Below are positions 8,078-15,468 of a stretch of 64,000 nucleotides of DNA, piece after piece (within the stretch, counting starts at the first letter, position 1; each line of letters starts with the position of its first letter). Origin of the DNA: Akkermansiaceae bacterium (lineage in GTDB: Bacteria > Verrucomicrobiota > Verrucomicrobiia > Verrucomicrobiales > Akkermansiaceae); assembly GCA_019634595.1 (NCBI GenBank), contig JAHCBC010000002.1:496001-560000 (forward strand), read 5' to 3'. A program made the translations under genes and the position numbers. The notes below the pieces were generated by a model. That model was not told the DNA's origin. It made no database searches and saw only the letters and a list, made by a program, of their open reading frames with translations.

Positions 8078-9555
8078 CAGAACTGGAAGTAAATGAATTC
8101 GCTCACCCGCGGCATGTTCAGCAGAACCACGATCAGGATGATGCCCATGGCAAGGGCACCGGCGGGGGAGAGGATGGGGAGCAGGCGGAAGCGTCCGCGT
8201 TTTGCGAAGCGCTCCGGCTGATGGTCCAGCAAGGGGCGGAAATGCCGCAGCCACTGCTGGCTGTTCGGCGCGGAGAGAACGATCAGGAAGAGAATCCCCG
8301 TCATGGCGAACTGGTTCTCCTTGATGATCGACCACATGGGCCCCGGCGTGAATCCGTTGAGTCCCACCATGCCCTTGAGAATCGCCCCGGCGCTGTGGAA
8401 ATCAGGGGCACGGAAGAACACCCACGCACCCATGACCCACAGGAAGGTCAGCCCCCAGCCGATGGGTGTGGGCAGGGCGGGGAGACCTTTTTTCTTCCTC
8501 AGTCCGCGCCACGTATGGTTGACCACCAGGCCGAAGCCGTGGAGGGCGCCCCACAGGACGAAGGTCCAGCCCGCGCCGTGCCACAGCCCGCCGATGAGCA
8601 TGGTGCCCATCAGGGTGAGTGCGGTGCGGCTCGGGGTGCCGCGGCTGCCACCCATCGGGATATAGACATAGTTCCGCAGGAAGCGGGACAACGTGATGTG
8701 CCAGCGCCGCCAGAAGTCCACGATGCTGCCCGATTTGTAGGGTGAGTTGAAGTTCACCGGCAGCCGGAAGTTGAACATCAACGCCAGTCCGCAGGCCATG
8801 TCAGAATAGCCGGAAAAGTCGAAGTAGAGCTGCAGCGTGTAGGCGGTCACCCCCATCCAGGCGTCCGCCATGGCGGGTGCGCCACCCGCCGCCGCGGAGT
8901 CGAACAGCAGGTTGGAGATGGGGGCCACCCGGTCGGCGAAGACACCCTTCTTGCACAGGCCGATGAGGAAAAGGGCGACGCCGGGAGCGAAACGCCGCAG
9001 CCGCCAGACGGTGATGCGGTTTTTCACCTGCGGCAGCAGCTCGTTGTGATGGACGATGGGACCCGCGACCAGTTGCGGGAAGAAGGCCACCAGGAACGCA
9101 TAGTCCAGGAACCTGTAGTCCGTCTTCGCCGGATCCCTCCTCACGTCACAGAGGAAGGCGATCTGCTGGAACGTGTGGAATGACAGGCCGATGGGCAGGA
9201 TGATGGAAGGCAGCGTGCCGAACCCGCCGAACAGCGGGGACACCATCCCCAGCACGAAGAGGGCGTACTTGAAGTAACCCAGCACCAGCAGGTTCGCGAT
9301 GATGCCCGCCGCGCACAGCATGCCCCGCGTCTTGTCGCCGCTGCGGATCATCACCCTGCTGAGCGCGTAGTTGCAGACGATGTGGGCGATGAGCAGCCAC
9401 AGGAACCCCGGGTGCCAGTAGCCGTAGAAAAACAGGGAGGAGAACGTCAGCCACGCGATGCCCGCCGACTTCCCCACCTTGTTGCCCAGAAAATAGAACC
9501 CCGCGATGACCAGGGGAAGGAACAGCAGCAGGAACGGATAGGAATTGAAGAGCAT
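8077..9555 (-). CDS. MBOAT family membrane-bound O-acyltransferase (AlgI-like)
   Basis: 492 residues, about ten or more membrane segments, the usual length for AlgI/DltB proteins. Family signatures are LPIGLSFHTFQQIAFL, LYFDFSGYSDMA, FWRRWHITLSRFLRNYVYIPMGGSR and the invariant-His block GGLWHGAGWTFVLWG near residue 322. These proteins pass acetyl groups from the cytoplasm to an exported polysaccharide or lipid glycan. It is the first gene of the minus-strand run and is followed at once by the SGNH-like partner. The gap to the divergent YrbL-like gene (about 140 bases) should hold its promoter. The glycan acetylated is unknown; the neighbouring core or nonulosonate genes are candidates. Confidence 0.92.
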   Translation of the reverse strand: MLFNSYPFLLLFLPLVIAGFYFLGNKVGKSAGIAWLTFSSLFFYGYWHPGFLWLLIAHIVCNYALSRVMIRSGDKTRGMLCAAGIIANLLVLGYFKYALFVLGMVSPLFGGFGTLPSIILPIGLSFHTFQQIAFLCDVRRDPAKTDYRFLDYAFLVAFFPQLVAGPIVHHNELLPQVKNRITVWRLRRFAPGVALFLIGLCKKGVFADRVAPISNLLFDSAAAGGAPAMADAWMGVTAYTLQLYFDFSGYSDMACGLALMFNFRLPVNFNSPYKSGSIVDFWRRWHITLSRFLRNYVYIPMGGSRGTPSRTALTLMGTMLIGGLWHGAGWTFVLWGALHGFGLVVNHTWRGLRKKKGLPALPTPIGWGLTFLWVMGAWVFFRAPDFHSAGAILKGMVGLNGFTPGPMWSIIKENQFAMTGILFLIVLSAPNSQQWLRHFRPLLDHQPERFAKRGRFRLLPILSPAGALAMGIILIVVLLNMPRVSEFIYFQF

Positions 9556-9697
9556 TGTTGGAGCTCCGGGGGATTGGCGGATCGGAGGGGGGTCAAAAGG
9601 CAGCGGAGTCTCTTCCTGTCAGGCTTTCCCCGTCAATGCGATTCCGGTGGATGGGAGGGCTTGCATCCCGTGGCCGGAGGCCGGAGGCTTCCCGCAC

Positions 9698-10363
9698 ATG
9701 GACGTGAACGGGGACTACCTGTCATTGAAGGATTCCAGCCCCATCGCCAAAGGCGGCCTGCGGCTGGTCTTCCCCTATCCGGGTGATCCTTCGCGGTTGG
9801 TGAAGGTGATGCGTCCGGACAAGGTCGCCTCCCGTTATGGGGATGAGGGCGGGACTTGGTTCCGCAGGAACCGCCGCCACGGGGAGTACATCCTGTTCGT
9901 CCGGGAGATCCGCGAATACATCGCCGCCTATGCCAGCCATGGCAGGAGCCTGCCCTTCGTCCAGCGCATCCGCGGGATGGTGGAGACGGACCTGGGGTTG
10001 GGGCTGGTGCTGGATGCCGCCCGTGACCGGGAAGGGAATTTGGCCCCCACCCTGGCCAAAGTGATTTTCAACGGTGCGTTCAACCGGGAGGCCGAGGAGG
10101 CGCTGGCGACCTTTCTGCGCGAGATGCTGGAGTGCGACGTCGTTTTCGCGGACCTCCATGAGCGGAACCTAGTCCATGCCGCCGGGGAGGACGGAAAGCT
10201 CCGGTTCGTGATGATCGACGGGCTGGGGGAGTCGAATCTCCTGCCGCTGAAAAGCTGGTTCCCATCCCTCAACCGCAGCAGCAAGCGCAAGCGCATCGAG
10301 AGATTGGAGAAAAGGGTGGCAGGGCGCCTGGCGGCGTTCCGCTCCGGAAACCCCATCCCCTAG
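9698..10363 (+). CDS. YrbL-family kinase-like protein, second copy
   Basis: 221 residues, clearly paralogous to the YrbL-like protein at 3.4-4.1 kb: both share GxLRLVF-P-DP--LVKV-RPD, an F(I/V)RE(I/T)(R/E)EYIA block, METDLGLGLV/VETDYGLGMV, a catalytic loop (FADLHERNLVH here) and IDGLG. The frame is open 51 codons further upstream, but the ATG in PHMDVNGDYLSLKDSS is chosen because it gives the same N-terminus as the paralogue. It lies alone on the plus strand between divergent MBOAT and convergent legC, overlapping the latter by 4 bases. Probable role: sugar or lipid A phosphorylation in the envelope; substrate unknown. Confidence 0.75.
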   Translation: MDVNGDYLSLKDSSPIAKGGLRLVFPYPGDPSRLVKVMRPDKVASRYGDEGGTWFRRNRRHGEYILFVREIREYIAAYASHGRSLPFVQRIRGMVETDLGLGLVLDAARDREGNLAPTLAKVIFNGAFNREAEEALATFLREMLECDVVFADLHERNLVHAAGEDGKLRFVMIDGLGESNLLPLKSWFPSLNRSSKRKRIERLEKRVAGRLAAFRSGNPIP

Positions 10364-11511
10364 AATGCCTTGATCGCGGCGATGACGGTGGCCTGGTCTT
10401 CCTCCGTCAGGCTGGTGCTGCACGGGATGCTCAGCGCGTTCTCCACCAAGTGGCGGGAAAATTGGTCCGAGTGGATGTGGCAGGATGAAAGGAACGGCAG
10501 GCTGGACAGCAGCTTCCACAGCGGCCGGCTCTGGATGCCCTGCGAGGCGAGGTGCTGGAGCAGCGGCCGGGAGTTCCGGTCCAGCAGGATGGTGTGCAGC
10601 CAGTGATTGGAGGAAACATGGGGCACCGCCGGAACGCTGCCGAGGATGCCGGGGGTTCCACGGAACGCCTCGTCGTAGGCCGCGGCGATCCGCCGCTTGC
10701 TGGCGACGAAGCCGTCCATCTGGGCGAGCTGGGCCACGCCGAGCGCCGCCGCCATGTTCGTGAGGCGGTAGTTGTAGCCCACCTCGTCATGGTCGAACTC
10801 GATGACATTCGTTTTCGCCGTGGTGGAAAGATGGCGCGCCCGTGCCGCGACCGCAGGGTCGTTGGAGAAAATGGCGCCGCCACCTCCCGTGGTCATGATC
10901 TTGTTGCCGTTGAAACTGGTGCAGACCAGCCGCAGGATGCGGTCGTCGCCCTCCACCGGCGCACCGATGCCGCCGCCGTTCCATCTGGCTCCGAAGGCTT
11001 CCGCCGCATCCTCGATGAGCGGCAGGCCGAACTCCGCGGAGAGTGCCACCAACCGGCTGACATCCGCCATGCTGCCCAACAGGTGCACCGGGAGAAGCGC
11101 GGCCACGCGGCGGCCGGTGTGGCGGTTGGCCAGTCCGTCCGGGCCGGGGGAGCAGTCCTCGCGGAGGAACTTCTCCACCAGATCCAGGTCCCACTGCCAG
11201 GTGTCCGGGGAAACGTCGATGAACGTCGGCCAGGCGTGGCAATGGCGGATCGCGTTCGCCGGAGCCACGAAGGACAGCGCGGGCATCAGCACCTCGTCAT
11301 CCGCCTCCACCCCGGCGAGGATCAGGGAAAGGTGCAGCGCGGAGGTCCCGGAAACGGTGACCACCGCCTGCGCGGCACCCACGTACTCCGCGGACATCGT
11401 CTCGAACTTTCCGACGAACTCCCCGGCGTAGGAGACCCATTCGCCTTCCACGCACTGCCTGACGAGTTCCCACTCGGCACCGCGGAGGTTGGGCACGCAA
11501 AGGGGGATCAT
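10360..11511 (-). CDS. legC: LegC-type PLP-dependent 4-aminotransferase
   Basis: 383 residues of the DegT/DnrJ/EryC1 sugar aminotransferase family. The PLP Lys is K204 in SFNGNKIMTTGGGGA, and residues 165-173 (LIEDAAEAF) carry the cofactor-ring Asp. The SFNGNKI form and the early MIPLCVPNLRGAEWE are those of LegC-type enzymes, which aminate the 4-keto sugar produced by LegB. Its stop overlaps the convergent YrbL-like gene by 4 bases. It follows legB after a 4-base gap. Together with legB and ptmE this is the nucleotide-sugar arm of the legionaminic acid pathway. PglE-like bacillosamine aminotransferase is the alternative, but the neighbours favour LegC. Confidence 0.87.
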   Translation of the reverse strand: MIPLCVPNLRGAEWELVRQCVEGEWVSYAGEFVGKFETMSAEYVGAAQAVVTVSGTSALHLSLILAGVEADDEVLMPALSFVAPANAIRHCHAWPTFIDVSPDTWQWDLDLVEKFLREDCSPGPDGLANRHTGRRVAALLPVHLLGSMADVSRLVALSAEFGLPLIEDAAEAFGARWNGGGIGAPVEGDDRILRLVCTSFNGNKIMTTGGGGAIFSNDPAVAARARHLSTTAKTNVIEFDHDEVGYNYRLTNMAAALGVAQLAQMDGFVASKRRIAAAYDEAFRGTPGILGSVPAVPHVSSNHWLHTILLDRNSRPLLQHLASQGIQSRPLWKLLSSLPFLSSCHIHSDQFSRHLVENALSIPCSTSLTEEDQATVIAAIKAF

Positions 11512-11515
11512 GGCG

Positions 11516-12514
11516 TCAGTAGTTGTAGATGTTCGTCTTGTAGCCGGCCAGGTTCCCGGGTTCGCGGAACCATGCGATGGTTTCGTCCAGGCCGGATTCC
11601 AAGGTGTGGCCCGGTGCCCAGCCCGTCAGTTCCTTCAGCTTCACATTGCTGCCGAAAAGTCGCTCCACCTCGCTGTTCTTCGGGCGGATCCGTTCGTCGC
11701 TGGAGCGGATCACCGCCGCGGGGTTGATCCTGGCGATCAGCGATTGCGCGAGGTCGCCGACGGAGATCTCCGACTGGGTCGCGATGTTGATTTCCTGGCC
11801 GATGGCGGCGTCGCACTCCGCGATGGTGCGGAACCCGCGGGCGGTGTCCTTCACATAGACCAGATCCCGCGTCGGACTCAGGGAGCCGAGGGAGATCTCG
11901 TCCGCGCCGTTGAGGAGCTGGCCGATGATGGTGGGGATGACGGCCCGGGCGGACTGCCGTGGTCCGTAGGTGTTGAAAGGACGCACGATGGTCACCGGCA
12001 GCTCGAAGCTCCGGTAGTAGGCCTCCGCCATCCGGTCCGCGCCGATCTTGGTCGCGGAATATGGTGACTGCCCTTGGTAGGGATGGTTCTCATCGATGGG
12101 GACGTAGCGCGCGGTGCCATAGACCTCCGAGGTGGAGGTCACCAGGATCCTCTCCGTGCCCAGCCGCTTTCCTTCCTCCAGCACGTTGAGCGTGCCGGTG
12201 ATGTTCGTGCCGACGTAGCTTTCCGGAGAGTAGTAGCTGTAGGGGATGCCGATCAGCGCGGCGAGGTGGAACACCACCTGGATGCCTTCCATCGCCCGCG
12301 CGACCGATCCGCGGTCGCGGATGTCCCCGCTGATGACCTCGATGCGGGAAAGGGTGTCCTTCCCCAGCGTGTCCAGCCAGCCCCAGGAGTTGAAGGAATT
12401 GTAATAGACGAAGGCGCGGACATCACATCCGGCGGCCAGCAGTTCCTCCACGAGGTGGCTGCCGATGAATCCGTCAGCACCGGTGACGAGGACTTTTTTG
12501 TTGGAGAGATCCAT
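11516..12514 (-). CDS. legB: LegB-type nucleotide-sugar 4,6-dehydratase
   Basis: 332 residues, extended SDR. The Rossmann motif VLVTGADGFIGSHL lies near residue 8, VTSTSEVYG gives the Ser/Thr region, and SPYSATKIGADRMAEAYY gives YxxxK. RPFNTYGPRQSARAVIPTII and SLGSLSPTRDLVYVKDTA are typical of LegB dehydratases that convert a GDP- or UDP-GlcNAc-type donor to the 4-keto-6-deoxy sugar. It lies 12 bases after ptmE and 4 bases before legC, which makes a three-gene minus-strand operon. In Campylobacter the LegB substrate is GDP-linked; the presence of PtmE here suggests the same. Confidence 0.88.
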   Translation of the reverse strand: MDLSNKKVLVTGADGFIGSHLVEELLAAGCDVRAFVYYNSFNSWGWLDTLGKDTLSRIEVISGDIRDRGSVARAMEGIQVVFHLAALIGIPYSYYSPESYVGTNITGTLNVLEEGKRLGTERILVTSTSEVYGTARYVPIDENHPYQGQSPYSATKIGADRMAEAYYRSFELPVTIVRPFNTYGPRQSARAVIPTIIGQLLNGADEISLGSLSPTRDLVYVKDTARGFRTIAECDAAIGQEINIATQSEISVGDLAQSLIARINPAAVIRSSDERIRPKNSEVERLFGSNVKLKELTGWAPGHTLESGLDETIAWFREPGNLAGYKTNIYNY

Positions 12515-12526
12515 AAAGGTAAGGGT

Positions 12527-13564
12527 TCAGAAGTTGCCGCGGGCGGCATGCAGTTCCTCCGGCACGCCGACGTCCGCCCAGCCTTCCTCGATGACGTAGC
12601 CGCCGATCGGCTCGCCGTTCTCGAGGCAGGACTCGAACAGATTGGTGATCGGATAATGGTCGCCGGTCACCCGCGGGAGGATCGCGGGGGAAAACGCATA
12701 GATGCCCGCGTTGACGATCTCGCTCAGCAGCGGCTTTTCGCGGAACGCGGTGATGCTGCCTTCCTCCAGCGTGACGCAGCCGAAGGGAACCGTGTGTTGG
12801 TAGGGCGTCAGGCCCATCGTCGCCATGTAGCCGCCCTTTTCGTGGTGGCGGAGCAACCGGCGGATGGGGAAGTCCGTCACCAGGTCGCCGTTCATGACCA
12901 GCACGGGATGGGATGGCGCCTCAGGCAGCAGGGAGAGGGCGCCGCCACTGCCGAGGGGCTTTTCCTCCCGCAGGTAGTCGATCGAGCATCCGAAATGCGT
13001 TCCGTCGCCGAAGTGCTGCTCGATGACGTGGCTCAGGTAGTTCACCGAGATGTAGATTTTCCGGATACCGGCACCCACCAGATGGAGGATGATGCGCTCC
13101 AGGATGGGCCTGCCCGCCACCTTGAGCATCGGCTTCGGCACATCCTTGGTCAGCGCGCCCAGCCGTGTGCCTTTGCCGCCCGCCATGATGACGGCGACAT
13201 TCGGCAGCACGCTTTTCGCCAGGATGTCCCCCAGACGGTGCACGCCCTGGAGGCGCATCTGGGCGTCCACGATCGGGATGTGCTCGATGCTCCGGGCACG
13301 GATCAGGTCGAGCACATGGGCGCGTGAGGTGTTTTCACCGACCCAGGTGAAGTCCCGGTTGATGTGGGGGGCGATGGGATCGTCCATGCCGGCTCCGTTG
13401 AGAAGCATGCGCCGCAGATCGCCGTCGGTCATCAGACCGACGAGCTGGCCCTCCGCATTATTGACCATCACGGCACCCGAAAGGTCGCCGGTGTTGATGC
13501 GATCCATTGTTTCCCTGACGGTGGAGGTCTCTGAAACAGTGCAGTTTTTCAAGGATTCCGTCAT
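12527..13564 (-). CDS. ptmE: PtmE-like sugar-1-phosphate nucleotidyltransferase with CBS pair
   Basis: 345 residues. Residues 1-115 hold two CBS repeats (TVRETMDRINTGDLSGAVMV and HVLDLIRARSIEHIPIVDA); residues 120-345 are a nucleotidyltransferase domain with the signature VAVIMAGGKGTRLGALTKDVPKPML and the metal-binding MNGDLVTD. In the Campylobacter legionaminate pathway PtmE joins GlcN-1-P to GMP to give a GDP-linked precursor. The CBS-plus-transferase layout is the hallmark of that protein. The ATG at 13564 is picked because the long upstream extension runs into the divergent ptmF gene. The gap to ptmF (about 177 bases) should carry both promoters. Confidence 0.85.
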   Translation of the reverse strand: MTESLKNCTVSETSTVRETMDRINTGDLSGAVMVNNAEGQLVGLMTDGDLRRMLLNGAGMDDPIAPHINRDFTWVGENTSRAHVLDLIRARSIEHIPIVDAQMRLQGVHRLGDILAKSVLPNVAVIMAGGKGTRLGALTKDVPKPMLKVAGRPILERIILHLVGAGIRKIYISVNYLSHVIEQHFGDGTHFGCSIDYLREEKPLGSGGALSLLPEAPSHPVLVMNGDLVTDFPIRRLLRHHEKGGYMATMGLTPYQHTVPFGCVTLEEGSITAFREKPLLSEIVNAGIYAFSPAILPRVTGDHYPITNLFESCLENGEPIGGYVIEEGWADVGVPEELHAARGNF

Positions 13565-13679
13565 CCGCCCGGGAAGCTTGGGGAAGCGTTCCGGCAGTGT
13601 CAATGCCGCTCGGAATCCGTCGGTCGCGCCATAATGCCGTGGCGGGACTTGGGGGAGCGCCATGCCGGGAAATGTGTCC

Positions 13680-13707
13680 TTGGCAACCTCCCGGCGCGGG
13701 CTAGCCT
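13680..13707 (+). promoter_or_regulatory. Candidate promoter for ptmF-ptmA
   Basis: TTGGCA at 13680-13685 and TAGCCT at 13702-13707 are 16 bases apart. Transcription would begin near 13714, leaving a leader of about 28 bases before the ptmF ATG. The element resembles the one at 2748-2776 in both hexamers. Confidence 0.35.
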
Positions 13708-13741
13708 CGGTGCGGTTGCGCGGCAGCATCCGGTCCAAATC

Positions 13742-14665
13742 ATGAACGCGCTCATCATCGGATTCGGGTCGATCGCCCGCAAGCATCTCGCTGCTTTGCA
13801 TGGGATCCATCCCGGAGCGACTGTCACCGCGCTGCGTTCCTCCTCCGCCCATGACCCGGTCCCCGGCGTGACCAGCATCGTTTCGCTGGACCAGCTCCCG
13901 CAGAGGCCGGACTTCGTCATCATTTCGAACCCGACGTCCCTGCATGGTGACTCCATCAGGAAGGCCGCGGAACTGGGCTGCCCGCTGTTTGTCGAGAAGC
14001 CGGTCCTTTCCAGCCTTTCCGACGCCCCGGACATCCAGCGGCTGGTCCGCGAAAGGAACCTGCTCACCTACACCGCGTGCAACCTCCGGTTCCACCCGGT
14101 CGTCCGTTTCCTGAAGCAATATCTGCAGGATCAGGCTCTGCGGGTGAACGAGGTGAACCTTTACTGCGGTTCCTACCTGCCGGACTGGCGGCCAGGCAAG
14201 GACTACCGCACCATCTACAGTGCCAACGAGGAGATGGGGGGCGGGGTACATCTCGACCTCATCCATGAGATCGACTGCTGCACCTGGTTGTTCGGCATGC
14301 CGGATTCGTCGGAGCGCCTCATGCGGCGGTGTTCCTCACTGGAGATTTCCGCAGCGGACTTCGCCTCCTACCGTCTGCTTTATCCCGGCTTCACCGCGGG
14401 CATCACCCTCAACTACTACCGGCGCGACCCGAAAAGGGAGATCGAGATCGTGACCGGATCCGGCACCATCCATGCGGACCTCCTCGCCTGCCGGGTGGAG
14501 GGGAATGGTGAGGTCCTTTTCCAGGCGGAGCCGGACATGGCGGGAACCTACACCGCGCAGATGCGCTATTTCCTGGAGCACCTTGAAAGCGGCTCGCAGC
14601 CGATGAATTCCATCGACGAGGCAATCGGAGTTCTTAGAATAGCGTTGCATGAGCAGGCTTCGTGA
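13742..14665 (+). CDS. ptmF: PtmF-like Gfo/Idh/MocA oxidoreductase
   Basis: 307 residues. The N-terminal NAD(P) fold begins NALIIGFGSIARKHLAAL, followed by the cofactor-side EKPVLSS motif near residue 91 that marks Gfo/Idh/MocA enzymes. The C-terminal half has EMGGGVHLDLIHEIDCCTWLFG, the family's catalytic-His segment. In the Campylobacter legionaminate locus ptmF and ptmA encode oxidoreductases assigned to an early step that supplies the glucosamine precursor. The upstream frame extension overlapping ptmE is not used. The last 17 bases overlap ptmA, so the two are coupled. Confidence 0.78.
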   Translation: MNALIIGFGSIARKHLAALHGIHPGATVTALRSSSAHDPVPGVTSIVSLDQLPQRPDFVIISNPTSLHGDSIRKAAELGCPLFVEKPVLSSLSDAPDIQRLVRERNLLTYTACNLRFHPVVRFLKQYLQDQALRVNEVNLYCGSYLPDWRPGKDYRTIYSANEEMGGGVHLDLIHEIDCCTWLFGMPDSSERLMRRCSSLEISAADFASYRLLYPGFTAGITLNYYRRDPKREIEIVTGSGTIHADLLACRVEGNGEVLFQAEPDMAGTYTAQMRYFLEHLESGSQPMNSIDEAIGVLRIALHEQAS

Positions 14666-15389
14666 CAAGGTGGTGGTGGTGACCGGGGGCAGCGGCCTGA
14701 TCGGCCGGGCGCTTCTGGAGAACATCCGCCGGGAAGGCGGCACCCCGGTGAATGCGGACCTCAATCCCGCCGCGGGCGATGACTGGGACTTCGTCCGCTG
14801 CGACATCACCTCGGAGGATGACATCCGCTCGCTGGTGGAGCAGGTCGTGGCCCGCCACGGCCGGATCGACGGCTGGGTGAACAACGCCTACCCGCGCACG
14901 AAGGACTGGGGCGCCCATTTCGAGGACATCCCGGATGCTTCCTGGAAGCGGAACGTGGACGTCCAGATGAACAGCGTCTTCACCTGCTGCCAGCACGTGC
15001 TGAAGCACATGGGTGCCCGTGGCGGCGGCAGCATCGTCAACATCGCCTCCGTTTACGGCGTTGTCGGCCCGGACTTCGGGGTCTATGACGGCACGCCCAT
15101 GACCATGCCGGCCGCGTATTCCGCCATCAAGGGCGGCATCGTGAATTTCACCCGCTACCTGGCCTCCTACTATGGTCCGCGGGGTGTCCGGGTGAACTGC
15201 GTGTCACCGGGTGGCGTGTTCGACCACCAGCCGGAAGAGTTTGTGAACCAGTATGTGAAGAAGACGCCGCTGCGCCGCATGGCCGCTCCGGAGGACATCA
15301 CCCCGGCCGTCGCCTTCCTCCTCAGCGATGAGGCTTCCTACGTGACCGGCCACAACCTGATGGTCGATGGCGGTTGGACCTGTATCTGA
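14649..15389 (+). CDS. ptmA: PtmA-like short-chain dehydrogenase
   Basis: 246 residues, classical SDR. The cofactor motif is VVVTGGSGLIGRAL near residue 10, NNAYP replaces the usual NNAG, SIVNIASVYG supplies the catalytic Ser, and YSAIKGG supplies YxxxK near residue 157. The C-terminus MVDGGWTCI is typical of sugar-pathway SDRs of the PtmA group. It overlaps ptmF, and both face away from ptmE. Together they are the early part of the GDP-linked legionaminate pathway as described in Campylobacter jejuni. The exact reaction in this organism is inferred from that comparison only. Confidence 0.78.
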   Translation: MSRLRDKVVVVTGGSGLIGRALLENIRREGGTPVNADLNPAAGDDWDFVRCDITSEDDIRSLVEQVVARHGRIDGWVNNAYPRTKDWGAHFEDIPDASWKRNVDVQMNSVFTCCQHVLKHMGARGGGSIVNIASVYGVVGPDFGVYDGTPMTMPAAYSAIKGGIVNFTRYLASYYGPRGVRVNCVSPGGVFDHQPEEFVNQYVKKTPLRRMAAPEDITPAVAFLLSDEASYVTGHNLMVDGGWTCI

Positions 15390-15434
15390 GGAAGGGCTTC
15401 CGGCTCCCATGGTCCACGAACCCGCAACATCGGG

Positions 15435-15468
15435 CCTGAGCGGGGAACCTCCGCGCGGAGCGATCAGG
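15435..15468. terminator. Hairpin in convergent gap between ptmA and the surface-carbohydrate gene
   Basis: A 12-base perfect palindrome CTCCGCGCGGAG at 15449-15460 sits inside weaker flanking CCTGA/TCAGG arms. There is no U-tract on either strand, but the convergent position fits a bidirectional terminator or transcript-end stabiliser. The outer arm touches the last codon of the minus-strand gene. Confidence 0.35.

Noticed and set aside
12074..13327. 417-codon open frame antisense to legB and ptmE
   Set aside because: Both real genes have full-length family matches; the antisense translation has no recognisable domain.
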